Origin: Pseudovibrio exalbescens DSM 16456
GTDB taxonomy: Bacteria; Pseudomonadota; Alphaproteobacteria; Rhizobiales; Stappiaceae
NCBI RefSeq assembly: GCF_000422785.1
Contig: NZ_AUGS01000008.1
Span: 62,001 to 126,000, forward strand
Direction: 5' to 3'
DNA length: 64,000 nucleotides
Of the stretch, positions 45,085 through 54,901 are shown one piece after another. The position numbers and the translations under genes are program-made. The notes under the pieces were generated by a model that was not told where the DNA came from, did no database searches, and saw only the letters and a list, made by a program, of their open reading frames with translations. How positions within the stretch are numbered: position 1 is the first letter of the stretch; the number at the start of each line of letters is the position of its first letter.

Positions 45085-46449
45085 TCATGAAGACAATCCA
45101 GCTGCACTCAGCGCCTGACGCTGACGCTGCGCCAATTGCTCAACATCAAATGAATCGATCTGGTCATTAAACAGGCGATAATAGTTCAGTTCGGCCTGAA
45201 GGTGGAGAAACACACTCCCAAGACCAATTGCCGCCCTGTCCATGAAGACAAAGTATCGAGGCACGCGAACCGGCCCAAGCTCTCGTAATGCCTGATGCAC
45301 CCGGAACGCTTCTTTGCGCCCATAAGCGCCCGGAGAAACGCCCTCAGCAATCGGCCGAACACGGTCTGCAAGCAAGGGCCCGTAGATGAAACGAGCCCAT
45401 ATGTTCAGTATTTCAATCAGGTCCTTCGTCAGTCCTTCGAAGCCCCAACGCTCATAAGCCGAAACCACCCGCTGCTCATCGTTCTCAAGCAGCCCCTTGT
45501 AAAGATCGACAACCCCTTCGACGAACTCGGGGGGAAAGATGCGTATACAGCCGTAATCCAGCAGGTTGATGCCCTCCGGTCGGCCTTGGTGCTCCACCAC
45601 CGTGTAGTTCCCCAAATGAGGATCCCCATGAATGACACCAAAGTGGCTAAACGGAGCCCACCACGCCTTGAACATCATCCGTGCAATCTCATTGCGCGCT
45701 TCAAGTGACCGCTCCTTGAAGGTCAAGAGAGGATGCCCGGACAACCAGTTCATGGTCAGCAAACGTCGAGTGGAAAGCTCTGTTATCACATCAGGAACGC
45801 GGATCTCGTCATCATCAGAGAAAATCCCCCGATAGAGCGCTGCATTATTGGCTTCGCGCCGATAATCCAACTCCTCACGCAAACGCTCAGCGATCTCCTC
45901 TCCAATATCCGAAGTATCAATCGCGGGCCGCATACGACGATGTAGGCCAAGCAGCATATCAAACTGAGCAAGATCAGCTTCAACAGCACTATCCATATCC
46001 GGATACTGAAGCTTGCAGGCAAGCGGAACCCCTTCATGAGACGTCGCTCGGTGAACCTGACCAAGAGAGGCAGCCGCTGATGGATGATGGTCGAACGAGC
46101 CGAAACGCTCTTGCCACCCGGCACCCAGCTCAGCACGCATGCGGCGTTTGACAAAACCCCATCCCATCGGCGGGGCATTGCTCTGCAGGTTTGCCAGTTC
46201 GGACGCGTATTCCGGCGGCACCGCATCGGGAATGGTTGCAAGCAACTGAGCCACCTTCATCATGGGGCCTTTCAAATTGCCTAGAACCTCTCTGATTTCC
46301 GCTGCATTGGCGGATTTGTCCAGCTCACCACCAAAAAGACGGGCGCTGGCCATTTTGGCAGCAAGACCGCTCATGTTCGCTCCGACACGCGCATACCGCC
46401 CGACGCGCGCACTCAGTCGGTTTGATTCCCGATCTCGTTCACTGGCCAT
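45085..46449 (-). CDS. ABC1/UbiB-family atypical kinase
   Basis: 454 residues from the ATG behind GGGAGC; a TTG four codons earlier is ignored. The KxGQ-type region reads LKGPMMKVAQLLATIPDAVP (about 46-65), followed by AAASLGQVHRAT and the catalytic-loop signature IHGDPHLGNYTV. UbiB/ADCK proteins support ubiquinone synthesis or lipid homeostasis as ATPases rather than protein kinases. No ubi gene is adjacent. Single gene, with the RBBP9-like hydrolase upstream on the same strand. Confidence 0.9.
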   Translation of the reverse strand: MASERDRESNRLSARVGRYARVGANMSGLAAKMASARLFGGELDKSANAAEIREVLGNLKGPMMKVAQLLATIPDAVPPEYASELANLQSNAPPMGWGFVKRRMRAELGAGWQERFGSFDHHPSAAASLGQVHRATSHEGVPLACKLQYPDMDSAVEADLAQFDMLLGLHRRMRPAIDTSDIGEEIAERLREELDYRREANNAALYRGIFSDDDEIRVPDVITELSTRRLLTMNWLSGHPLLTFKERSLEARNEIARMMFKAWWAPFSHFGVIHGDPHLGNYTVVEHQGRPEGINLLDYGCIRIFPPEFVEGVVDLYKGLLENDEQRVVSAYERWGFEGLTKDLIEILNIWARFIYGPLLADRVRPIAEGVSPGAYGRKEAFRVHQALRELGPVRVPRYFVFMDRAAIGLGSVFLHLQAELNYYRLFNDQIDSFDVEQLAQRQRQALSAAGLSS

Positions 46450-46601
46450 TCCTGCTCCCAACCCTTCTCGACAGTGCGGATAGACTCGCTTGAGTCCTCC
46501 TGATGCGTGTTCGCACTCTCAATAAGATAGGGACAACCCCGTAGAGGACAACAGCTCACATGAAGCGACCGCAAACCAGAGGAAAAAGACGACAGCAACA
46601 G

Positions 46602-47150
46602 TCAGAGCGCTTTCATGAAATGCGCGAAGGAAATCAAGCCCTCCGGCCACGGCCCCTGCCCGCTCTCTTCATTCAAGTGCCCACTTTCACCAGCATCTTG
46701 CAAGAGGATGCCCCAATGCCCTGCCAATTGTTGAGCCCTGTCCCATGAGCAATAAGGATCGCTTCGGCTTGCCGTCAACTGAGCCTTGAAAGGAAGGGGC
46801 GAGGTCGGCAAGGGACCGAAATCACGCAGCGACTCAGGCACCCGGCTGCTGTCGTCCACATCAGGACAGGCCACCAAATAAGCGCCCTTCACCCAATGTT
46901 GCATCCGGGGTGCGGCATGTACCACGGTAGCCACGCCGAGCGAGTGAGCTACCAAAACAACCGGCTTCGAGGCACGCTCAACATCGCGCACCAGTTGTTC
47001 TACCCAGTCGTCTAGTTTCGGGTTTTCCCAATCCTTTTGTTCCACCCGGCGGGCAGTAGACAACTTCGCTTGCCAACGGCTCTGCCAATGGTTTGGTCCA
47101 GAACCCTTCCATCCTGCGACGAACAGCGTTTCCACTTCAGAGATTTTCAT
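46602..47150 (-). CDS. RBBP9/YdeN-family serine hydrolase
   Basis: 182 residues from MKISEVETLFVAGWKGSG behind GAGG; a GTG four codons earlier is possible. N-terminal GWKGSGPNHWQSRW, nucleophile elbow VLVAHSLGVATVVH (about 70-83), late Asp in ASRSDPYCSW, and His in GESGHLNEESG are all family motifs. Small intracellular serine hydrolases of unknown substrate. It is flanked downstream by the ABC1 kinase gene. Confidence 0.9.
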   Translation of the reverse strand: MKISEVETLFVAGWKGSGPNHWQSRWQAKLSTARRVEQKDWENPKLDDWVEQLVRDVERASKPVVLVAHSLGVATVVHAAPRMQHWVKGAYLVACPDVDDSSRVPESLRDFGPLPTSPLPFKAQLTASRSDPYCSWDRAQQLAGHWGILLQDAGESGHLNEESGQGPWPEGLISFAHFMKAL

Positions 47151-47302
47151 GGATGGCCTCACACAAATCTGTATCGGTTTGGAAAGAACAAGTCACAGGC
47201 TGTCGATTCGCGAGCCTCACACCTGCCACCGGCTTCATCTCAACCCGGGTCGATGAAACCCCATGAACTGGATAGAATCAATTCATCAGGTCCAATCCAT
47301 TC

Positions 47303-47339
47303 AATGACAAGCCGCACTCATAGAGCGCGGCTTGTCATT
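47303..47339. repeat. Perfect 13-bp inverted repeat downstream of purB
   Basis: AATGACAAGCCGC (47303-47315) and GCGGCTTGTCATT (47327-47339) around an 11-base loop. No U-tract follows on the minus strand, so it is a Rho-assisted terminator or mRNA 3' protector rather than a classical terminator. Confidence 0.7.
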
Positions 47340-47367
47340 GGAAACCCAGGTCAAGGTTGACCGCCAA

Positions 47368-48696
47368 TCACGCGTCCTTGAAAACCCGGTTGAAAATCGT
47401 GTCGACGTTCTTGGTGTGATAACCAAGATCAAACCGTTCGCGCACTTGCTCTTCAGAGAGATATTTGCGCACTTCCTCATCCGCCAGCAGTTCGGTCAGA
47501 AAGTCGACCTTTGCTTCACCAGTCGTCTGATAACTGTCCCACACCTTCATCGCGTTGCGCTGGACCAGACGGTAGCTGTCCTCGCGGGAACACCCGGCCT
47601 GTGTCAACGCAAGCAGAATACGCTGGGAATGCACCAGACCGCCAAGACGATCCATGTTGCCCATCATCCGCTCTGGATATACCACGAGGTTTTCCATCAC
47701 ATTGGTCAGACGGGCAAGAGCAAAATCGAGCGTCACAGTTGCATCAGGTCCGATCATCCGTTCAACAGAGGAGTGCGAAATATCGCGTTCATGCCAAAGC
47801 GCGACGTTCTCCATCGCAGGCAAGGCATAGGATCGAACCATGCGAGCCAATCCAGTCAGGTTCTCCGTCAATACCGGATTGCGCTTGTGCGGCATTGCAG
47901 AAGAGCCCTTCTGTCCCTTGGAAAAGAACTCTTCAGCCTCCAATACTTCCGTTCGCTGCAAATGACGAACCTCGGTGGCAAGACGCTCAATCGACGAAGC
48001 CACAACACCCAATGTTGCGAAGAACATGGCATGGCGATCCCGCGGGATCACCTGTGTTGACACCGGCTCTACACCAAGACCCAACTTGGCTGCCACATGC
48101 TCTTCAACGCGCGGGTCGATATTTGCAAACGTACCAACAGCCCCGGAGATGGCGCAGGTTGCAATTTCCTCGCGGGCCATTTCGAGACGCTTCTTGCATC
48201 GATCAAACTCGGCATAAGCCTGAGCCATTTTCATTCCGAATGTGACCGGTTCCGCATGAATGCCGTGTGACCGACCAATGGTAACAGTGTCCTTGTGTTC
48301 AAAAGCGCGGCGCTTCAAGGCAGCCAGCAACTTCTCCATATCGGCAATCAACAGATCGGCCGCTCGCACCAGTTGAACATTAAAGCATGTATCCAGAACA
48401 TCCGAAGAGGTCATACCCTGGTGTACGAAGCGCGCATCCGGTCCGACGATTTCAGCGAGATGGGTCAGAAACGCAATCACATCATGCTTGGTTTCCCGCT
48501 CGATCTCATCAATGCGATCAATATCGAAGGTCGCAGGGCCGCCCTTCTCCCAGATCACTTTGGCCGATTCCTTCGGAATCACACCCAACTCCGCCAGCGC
48601 ATCACACGCATGAGCTTCGATTTCGAACCAAATCCGGAACTTTGTCTCCGGAGACCAAATGGCGACCATGTCGGGCCGCGAATAGCGCGGGATCAT
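47368..48696 (-). CDS. purB: Adenylosuccinate lyase
   Basis: 442 residues, bacterial short form, starting MIPRYSRPDMVAIWSPETKF. The fumarase/aspartase signature SSAMPHKRNPVLTENLTG (about 265-282) carries the mobile-loop catalytic Ser. HQGMTSSDVLDTCFNVQLVR (about 86-105) and RSHGIHAEPVTFGMKM (about 142-157, catalytic His) are present. It acts twice in purine synthesis. It lies apart from purEK, 9.4 kb away. Confidence 0.97.
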   Translation of the reverse strand: MIPRYSRPDMVAIWSPETKFRIWFEIEAHACDALAELGVIPKESAKVIWEKGGPATFDIDRIDEIERETKHDVIAFLTHLAEIVGPDARFVHQGMTSSDVLDTCFNVQLVRAADLLIADMEKLLAALKRRAFEHKDTVTIGRSHGIHAEPVTFGMKMAQAYAEFDRCKKRLEMAREEIATCAISGAVGTFANIDPRVEEHVAAKLGLGVEPVSTQVIPRDRHAMFFATLGVVASSIERLATEVRHLQRTEVLEAEEFFSKGQKGSSAMPHKRNPVLTENLTGLARMVRSYALPAMENVALWHERDISHSSVERMIGPDATVTLDFALARLTNVMENLVVYPERMMGNMDRLGGLVHSQRILLALTQAGCSREDSYRLVQRNAMKVWDSYQTTGEAKVDFLTELLADEEVRKYLSEEQVRERFDLGYHTKNVDTIFNRVFKDA

Positions 48697-48949
48697 GCGT
48701 GTCCTCGTTTTTCTGAACAGATCTGGAGCAGGGTTTAGCAGGCCTTTCGCGTAGGCTCAATGCCAACGCGCAGACGGCCCTCGCAAACCCTTGCTACTCA
48801 TAAGTACCCACCAACAATTTCAGGAGAGAAAAAACGATTCTTTCATGATTGATTAACGACCAAAAGCAAATGCGCGAGACTCCATCTCAACAATCGCTAG
48901 AATTTGAAACGAAACAGAATTCAATACTTTCTTTGAAACAGGGACAGGT

Positions 48950-49204
48950 ATGGCTTCACGACACACTGATCATCCCCGAATTCATTTCGAGGACCTGCCA
49001 CTGTCATTTCGTCTGTTCGTGTACAGTCAGGTTCTACCGATCGCCGCGCTGCTGCTTTATGTGAGCCTTGTCCCAGCGCCCGCATCTTCCACGTCGCTGC
49101 TCACAATTTTCTTACCCTTCTTCGCAACACCAGTACTGGCGTTGGAAGGCCTCCTGTTTTGGCGTGGTTTCAAGGATTTGAAAACGAAGTTAGCCTCTTG
49201 CTAA
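48950..49204 (+). CDS. Small membrane protein of unknown function
   Basis: 84 codons from ATG behind CAGG. A polar N-terminus (about 1-20), then two hydrophobic segments (about 22-42, LFVYSQVLPIAALLLYVSLV; about 48-72), and a basic tail. The hydrophobic pattern and the clean position between purB (divergent) and pepF (convergent) favour a real gene. No family recognised. Confidence 0.5.
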   Translation: MASRHTDHPRIHFEDLPLSFRLFVYSQVLPIAALLLYVSLVPAPASSTSLLTIFLPFFATPVLALEGLLFWRGFKDLKTKLASC

Positions 49205-49258
49205 TCGTCCCCCGTAGCCATGCATTCAAGTTCCGGCCAGGGTAGATCGGAGCGCAGT

Positions 49259-49293
49259 AAAATGGCCCTGCCACAATACGTGACAAGGCCATC
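49259..49293 (-). terminator. Probable terminator after pepF
   Basis: ATGGCC (49262-49267) and GGCCAT (49287-49292) with further partial pairing between, followed on the minus strand by TTTTA. It is 25 bases past the pepF stop. Confidence 0.6.
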
Positions 49294-49317
49294 CATCTAG
49301 TCAGACTTCAGTTCATG

Positions 49318-51171
49318 TTACGCGGACGCACGGTCCATTTCTTCCAGCTCATCTATCAACCGCTCAATAACGGACAAACCCTTTTGCCAGAAACCGGGAT
49401 CGCTAGCATCTAGTCCAAACGGCGCCAAAAGCTCGCTGTGATGCTTCGTCCCACCTGCTTTCAAAAGCTCGAAGTACTTTTCCTGGAAGCCTGTCTCTGC
49501 CTCTTCATAAACCGCGTAGAGCGAGTTTACGAGACAATCGCCAAACGCGTACGCATAGACATAAAATGGCGAGTGAATGAAATGCGGAATATACGTCCAG
49601 AAGTTTTCATAGCCACCTTCGGTATTAATTGCTGGACCCAGGCTTTCCTTCTGCACGTCCATCCAGATCTCGGCAAGACGCTCTTGTGTCAATTCACCTT
49701 GACGTCGCTCTTCATGCACCTGCCGTTCGAAGGTGTAGAACGCAATCTGTCTTACGACAGTATTGATCATGTCCTCCACCTTAGCTGCAATCATGATCCG
49801 CTTCTTTTCTGCGGTCTCAGCGCCCGCCAGAAGATCGCGAAAGGTCAGCATTTCGCCAAACACGCTAGCGGTCTCAGCCAATGTCAGTGGTGTCGGAGCC
49901 ATCAAAGCACCGTTCGGGCCCGCTAGAACCTGATGAACGCCGTGTCCCAACTCATGCGCCAATGTCATGACATCCCGAATTTTGCCCTGATAGTTCAACA
50001 ACACATATGGATGCGCACTGGGCACAGTCGGGTGCGCGAACGCACCGGGAGCCTTTCCTGGTACAGCAGGCGCATCAATCCAGTTATTGTCGAAAAAGCG
50101 CTTCGCAATGTCCGCAAGCTCTGGAGAAAACTTACCATACGCCGTCAATACGGTTTGACGCGCTTCATCCCACGGTATGGTGCGGGTATCCGCCTGCGGA
50201 AGTGGCGCATTGCGGTCCCAAAAATTCATTTGCTCCGTGCCGAGCCATCTCGCCTTCATCGCGTAATACCGATGAGAAAGGCGCGGATACGCCTCACGCA
50301 CGGCCGCTACAAGCGCATCAACGACCTCGCGCTCAACACGGTTTGCCAAATGCCGACTATCCGCGACATCTTCAAAATTGTGCCAACGATCAAACGTTTC
50401 CTTGTCCTTGGCCAACGTATTTGTAATGAGGGTGAACACGCTGAGATTCTTGGCAAATGTCTTGGAGAGCGCTTGCGCCGCCGCCTTCCGCTTGGCAGGG
50501 TCGTGATCCTGTAAAAGGTTCAAGGTCGGCTCAATTGAAAGCTCCTGGCCATCCACCTCGTAGCGCGACGCAGATATTGTCTCGTCGAACAGCCTGTTCC
50601 AGGCCGCCGCACCAGAAACATGCTTTTCGTGAAACAGCTGCTCGATCTTGTCGTCAAGTTGATGCGGCCGTTCCTTGCGAATATCATCCAACCAAGGCTT
50701 GAAGTGCGCCAGCTCCGGGTTCTCGGCGGCGGTATCCAACACGACATCCTCAATGCGATTAAGCTCGAGCGTGAAGAAAAGTAGATGCACGCTGGAAGCG
50801 GTCAATTTTTCCTGCACATCGCCATAGAACTTCTGCCGCTTTGGATCCGTGGTGTTTTCCGTGTAACAAAGGCCTGCAAACGAGGCGATGCGACCCATCA
50901 AATCTTCCAGGGCTTCGTATTCACGGATCACTTTGGCCAGGCTCGCACCCGAGTCCTTTGCAATCTCGGCAAGCTTTCCCTTATAGGCCGCCTCAAACGC
51001 CTCTGCTTCATTCTGCGCACGCTCGAGATCGCGGTTCACGCTGTCGTCATCCATTGATGGATAAAGCACTGACAAATCCCAACGCGGGAGCTGGCCCATT
51101 TCGCCCGCCACGCCTTCTGACGCTGAAGCCTTTGTTTTTACTGAATGAATAGAGGCAGACAAGTGATCCAT
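49318..51171 (-). CDS. pepF: Oligoendopeptidase F, M3 metallopeptidase
   Basis: 617 residues from the ATG giving MDHLSASIHS; an upstream TTG is not used. Zinc site MTLAHELGHGVHQVLAG (about 399-415), with the third ligand Glu downstream in LAETASVFGEML. The N-terminal oligopeptidase-F domain (about 110-185, with YTENTTDPKRQKFYGDVQEK) is present. It cleaves short peptides in the cytoplasm. Single gene, with an orphan response regulator divergent after 218 bases. Confidence 0.96.
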   Translation of the reverse strand: MDHLSASIHSVKTKASASEGVAGEMGQLPRWDLSVLYPSMDDDSVNRDLERAQNEAEAFEAAYKGKLAEIAKDSGASLAKVIREYEALEDLMGRIASFAGLCYTENTTDPKRQKFYGDVQEKLTASSVHLLFFTLELNRIEDVVLDTAAENPELAHFKPWLDDIRKERPHQLDDKIEQLFHEKHVSGAAAWNRLFDETISASRYEVDGQELSIEPTLNLLQDHDPAKRKAAAQALSKTFAKNLSVFTLITNTLAKDKETFDRWHNFEDVADSRHLANRVEREVVDALVAAVREAYPRLSHRYYAMKARWLGTEQMNFWDRNAPLPQADTRTIPWDEARQTVLTAYGKFSPELADIAKRFFDNNWIDAPAVPGKAPGAFAHPTVPSAHPYVLLNYQGKIRDVMTLAHELGHGVHQVLAGPNGALMAPTPLTLAETASVFGEMLTFRDLLAGAETAEKKRIMIAAKVEDMINTVVRQIAFYTFERQVHEERRQGELTQERLAEIWMDVQKESLGPAINTEGGYENFWTYIPHFIHSPFYVYAYAFGDCLVNSLYAVYEEAETGFQEKYFELLKAGGTKHHSELLAPFGLDASDPGFWQKGLSVIERLIDELEEMDRASA

Positions 51172-51389
51172 TGCGTATCCGTGGAGGTTCGCGAGTTCAA
51201 GGATTTGCCGAGCCTTAGGCAACCCGGCAACGTTTCCTTAAATATGACTGCATTTCTTCAGGTTGCAATGGCATGTTTTCGGACCGTCCCCATCGGTCTT
51301 GGGCAATTTATTTACTAAACTCCCGTCAGAATGCCCCGCAATGGCACAGCCGAATAGCAAAAATACCGAGATGACAGGTGGGTGAGTAT

Positions 51390-52913
51390 ATGAGTGGCCG
51401 CATTCTTATCGTCGACGACGATCCAGTCCAACGCCGACTACTCGAAGAAGCGGTGAAGCGTTTTGGCTACAAATCCAACACGGCTTCAGACGGCGCACGC
51501 GCACTGGAGCTGCTCACGGGAGACAAGGCAAGCGACTTCGATCTTGTCATCCTCGACCTTGTCATGCCGCAAGTGGACGGTATAGCCGTGTTGACACAGC
51601 TGCGAGCGGCGAAAAACAAGATTCCAGTGATTGTGCAAACCGCTCACGGCGGGATCGACACAGTCGTCAAAGCCATGCGGGCTGGCGCGCAGGATTTTGT
51701 GGTCAAGCCAGTTGGTCCGGAAAGGCTGGAAGTTTCCATCCGTAATATGCTCAAGGTTTCTGCGCTGGAAGACGAGATTACACGCATCCACAGCCAGACC
51801 ACCGGTACCCTGACCTTCAAAAATATTGTCACTCGCTCTGAAACCATGGACCGCGTGCTGAGGCTTGGCGAAAAAGCAGCCTCATCCACCATCCCAATTC
51901 TAATTGAAGGGGAATCCGGTGTTGGTAAGGAACTTATCGCCCGCGCCATACAAGGTAGCAGCGATCGACGCTCCAAACCCTTCATCACAGTAAACTGCGG
52001 CGCTATTCCCGATCATCTGGTGGAATCCATCCTTTTTGGCCATGAAAAAGGGGCGTTCACCGGTGCCGTGGATCGGCATATCGGCAAATTTCAGGAAGCC
52101 AATGGAGGCACGCTGTTCCTTGATGAAGTCGGTGAACTTCCGCTTGACGTCCAAGTGAAACTCTTGCGCGCCCTTCAAGAGGGCGAAGTGGATCCGGTTG
52201 GCGCCCGCAAACCGGTTAAGGTTGATTTCCGTCTGATCTCAGCCACCAATCGACGTCTTCTGGATCAGGTCAAGGAAGGCAAGTTCCGCGAAGATCTGTA
52301 TTACCGCCTCAATGTTTTTCCCATTTGGGTGCCCCCCCTCAAGGACCGGTTGGAGGATATACCCAACTTGGTCCGATATTTCATTGCACGCTTTGCTGCA
52401 GAAGAGAGCAAGCCTCAGGTTACAGGTATTGATCGGCAAGCGCTACAAATGCTGCAATCCTACGAGTGGCCGGGCAACATTCGTCAGCTTGAAAATGCCG
52501 TATACCGTGCGGTGGTGTTGTGTGATGGAGCTCATCTTTCAGTAGATGACTTTCCTCAAATCGCGCAGACTGCTGCACCTGCCAAGACTGCGCCGTCCGA
52601 TGAGATGATTGCCACACACGAAGTTGGCAATAAAGTCACCCTCACCCAAGAGGACCTTCAGGATCAGGAGTTCATTCAGACCGAAGTCCGCAGCGCTTTT
52701 GATAGCAGCACCGCTCCGTTCGGCTTCATGCGCTCCATTGATGACACCGGCCATGTTCGCCGCCTGGATGATGCGGAAGCAGAGTTGATCCGTCTTGCAA
52801 TCAGCCATTATGGCGGACGCATGACCGAAGTCGCCAAGCGCCTCGGCATTGGACGCTCTACGCTGTATCGCAAGCTTAAGGAGTATGGCCTCGACGATAA
52901 AAGCGTTGCTTGA
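51390..52913 (+). CDS. Sigma-54-dependent response regulator (NtrC family)
   Basis: 507 residues from ATG behind GGTGAG. Receiver domain about 1-120 with acidic pocket VDDD and phospho-acceptor Asp56 in VILDLVMP. AAA+ domain about 140-375 with Walker A GESGVGKE and the sigma-54 contact loop GAFTGA at residues 221-226, so it does activate sigma-54 RNA polymerase. A 90-residue linker and a Fis-type helix-turn-helix at the C-terminus (TEVAKRLGIGRSTLYRKLKE) follow. No histidine kinase is adjacent. The gene order regulator, L,D-transpeptidase, DUF882 suggests an envelope link. Confidence 0.93.
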   Translation: MSGRILIVDDDPVQRRLLEEAVKRFGYKSNTASDGARALELLTGDKASDFDLVILDLVMPQVDGIAVLTQLRAAKNKIPVIVQTAHGGIDTVVKAMRAGAQDFVVKPVGPERLEVSIRNMLKVSALEDEITRIHSQTTGTLTFKNIVTRSETMDRVLRLGEKAASSTIPILIEGESGVGKELIARAIQGSSDRRSKPFITVNCGAIPDHLVESILFGHEKGAFTGAVDRHIGKFQEANGGTLFLDEVGELPLDVQVKLLRALQEGEVDPVGARKPVKVDFRLISATNRRLLDQVKEGKFREDLYYRLNVFPIWVPPLKDRLEDIPNLVRYFIARFAAEESKPQVTGIDRQALQMLQSYEWPGNIRQLENAVYRAVVLCDGAHLSVDDFPQIAQTAAPAKTAPSDEMIATHEVGNKVTLTQEDLQDQEFIQTEVRSAFDSSTAPFGFMRSIDDTGHVRRLDDAEAELIRLAISHYGGRMTEVAKRLGIGRSTLYRKLKEYGLDDKSVA

Positions 52914-53022
52914 ATCTACCGTAGCGATACCCTAGAAGACTTGAACAACCGCGCGGCTGTGGGGCGATAGACAGCTGCGCTTGGAGGAAGCGCAGGGGAA
53001 CTGCTGAAAATCGGGACAGCAA

Positions 53023-54672
53023 ATGCAGCGTACAATCGGAATTCGGGTCAGCCTGATCGCCATCGGGCTGTTAGCAGCACAAATTGCAACGCCAGCGCGT
53101 GCCATCGTGGCAGATGAGGTATGGCCGCAGGACACCACCGCCATATCCCTCATGAACACCCCGGCGCAAACTACGATTCGCGCGGCGTTCCACGAAAATA
53201 CGGTGCATCTCAACTTTCGGCAAAAGCGCGATCGCGCTGCCGCAGAATTGTTTTATGAACGGCGCGGGTTCCAGCCCGCATGGTTCAAGAATGGAGAGCT
53301 GACGTCAGCAGCGCATAACGCCATTGAACAGCTCAAACGCGCTGATGAAGATGGGCTCGCCTCCTCAAACTATCCAATCCCGGCCCTTGCAAAAGATGAC
53401 GCGCAAGAACTAACACCAGAGCAACTCGCTCGGGCAGATTTCACCTTGACACAATCGGTGCTTGCTTATGCTGAGGATGCCCAATCTGGCACGGTTAGCC
53501 CGCGCAGCATCTCATCAAGCATCTCCATAGAACCGTCCAGACCCGACCCGGTGGAAGCCTTGGAGCGCATTCACCGCAGTCCGCAACCAGGAACCATTTT
53601 GGCGCAATTCCATCCACCCCATCCAGAGTACAATGCGCTTAAAGAACAATTGGCCATCCTCCGGAAGCAAACATCAGCAACCGCCGATGTTGTGAAGGTG
53701 CCGGAAGGCGGTCTGCTGCGTTTTGGATCGACAGGAGACCGAATTGCGGTTCTGCGGGAGAGACTTGCGGCACCCGCAAAAATGCCAGAGGACACCAACC
53801 GTTTCACTGAAGATCTGCGTGCGGCTGTAAAAGCGTTCCAACGAGCCAATGGCCTGAACGACGATGGCGTCGTGGGTCCGCGCACATTGCTGGCCCTCAA
53901 TGCAACAGTTTCAGGAGATCCTGTGAGCGACATCATCGCCAATATGGAGCGCTGGCGCTGGATGCCGAGGGACTTGGGAGACACCTATCTTCAGGTCAAT
54001 ATACCAGAATTCATGGTCCGACTTCGACATGACGGCCAGACCCTCCATGAAACACGGGTTGTAGTGGGAAAGAAATCCAACAAGACACCGGTATTCTCCG
54101 ACAGGATGAGCCACGTAATCGTCAATCCTTATTGGAATGTGCCTTACTCCATCGCCTCTAAGGAAATCTTGCCGCAACTGCGCCGTAACCCGCAGGCTTA
54201 TCTGATGCGGGGAAACTACGAGATTCTGGCGGGAGGCAAAGTTGTTGATCCAAATCGCGTGAACTGGGCAGGGGTAACTTTCCAGAACCTGCGCATTCGG
54301 CAACGTCCGGGCTCAGGCAACGCGTTGGGAGACATCAAGTTCATGTTTCCCAACAAGCATCATGTCTACTTGCATGACACCCCGTCCAAGTCGCTGTTCC
54401 GCCGGTCAACACGGGCATTTTCCCACGGCTGTGTGCGCGTACAAAATCCATTTGAATTCGCGGATGCCTTGATGGACCTGCAAGAAACATTGACGGGCCA
54501 GAAAATACGCAGCTTGCTTGGTGGCCGACAAAAGCAGGTAAACTTGGAACGTCAGATCCCAATTCACCTCACCTACTTTACGGCATTCGTTGATTCCAAC
54601 GGCAATCTGCAGCGTCGACCGGACGTCTACGGGCACAACGAAAAGGTTATTGAGGCGTTGGATCTCCAGTAA
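53023..54672 (+). CDS. L,D-transpeptidase of the YcbB/LdtD type
   Basis: 549 residues. Signal peptide about 1-27. A peptidoglycan-binding domain covers about 230-296 (GSTGDRIAVLRERL through GLNDDGVVGPRTLLALN), and the YkuD catalytic domain about 310-490. Catalytic FSHGCVRVQNPFEFAD has His468 and nucleophile Cys470, both intact. It makes 3-3 peptide cross-links or attaches proteins to the wall. It lies between the sigma-54 regulator (109 bases) and the DUF882 gene (229 bases). Confidence 0.94.
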   Translation: MQRTIGIRVSLIAIGLLAAQIATPARAIVADEVWPQDTTAISLMNTPAQTTIRAAFHENTVHLNFRQKRDRAAAELFYERRGFQPAWFKNGELTSAAHNAIEQLKRADEDGLASSNYPIPALAKDDAQELTPEQLARADFTLTQSVLAYAEDAQSGTVSPRSISSSISIEPSRPDPVEALERIHRSPQPGTILAQFHPPHPEYNALKEQLAILRKQTSATADVVKVPEGGLLRFGSTGDRIAVLRERLAAPAKMPEDTNRFTEDLRAAVKAFQRANGLNDDGVVGPRTLLALNATVSGDPVSDIIANMERWRWMPRDLGDTYLQVNIPEFMVRLRHDGQTLHETRVVVGKKSNKTPVFSDRMSHVIVNPYWNVPYSIASKEILPQLRRNPQAYLMRGNYEILAGGKVVDPNRVNWAGVTFQNLRIRQRPGSGNALGDIKFMFPNKHHVYLHDTPSKSLFRRSTRAFSHGCVRVQNPFEFADALMDLQETLTGQKIRSLLGGRQKQVNLERQIPIHLTYFTAFVDSNGNLQRRPDVYGHNEKVIEALDLQ

Positions 54673-54901
54673 TCCCTAATTATCCACAGGGAATCACAGG
54701 ACATACCCCTGCATTACGTTAGGATATCAGGAGTAAAGTGCAGGCGTGTGCTGCATTTAGGCCTTCTTTTGTTGGAATGCTGGAAAACAGATATTCTCAA
54801 AATCTATCGTAAAACAGGGTAAATGCTCATTAACCTGTGTCCGTTTAAATGAACCTTTGGGGCTAATGTTCATTTAATAAACGCAAGAAAGCGAGTTTGA
54901 T

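Noticed and set aside
48911-49200. Treating the small membrane protein at 48950 as noise
   Set aside because: Kept at moderate confidence because of its two clean hydrophobic segments and clear position between flanking genes.
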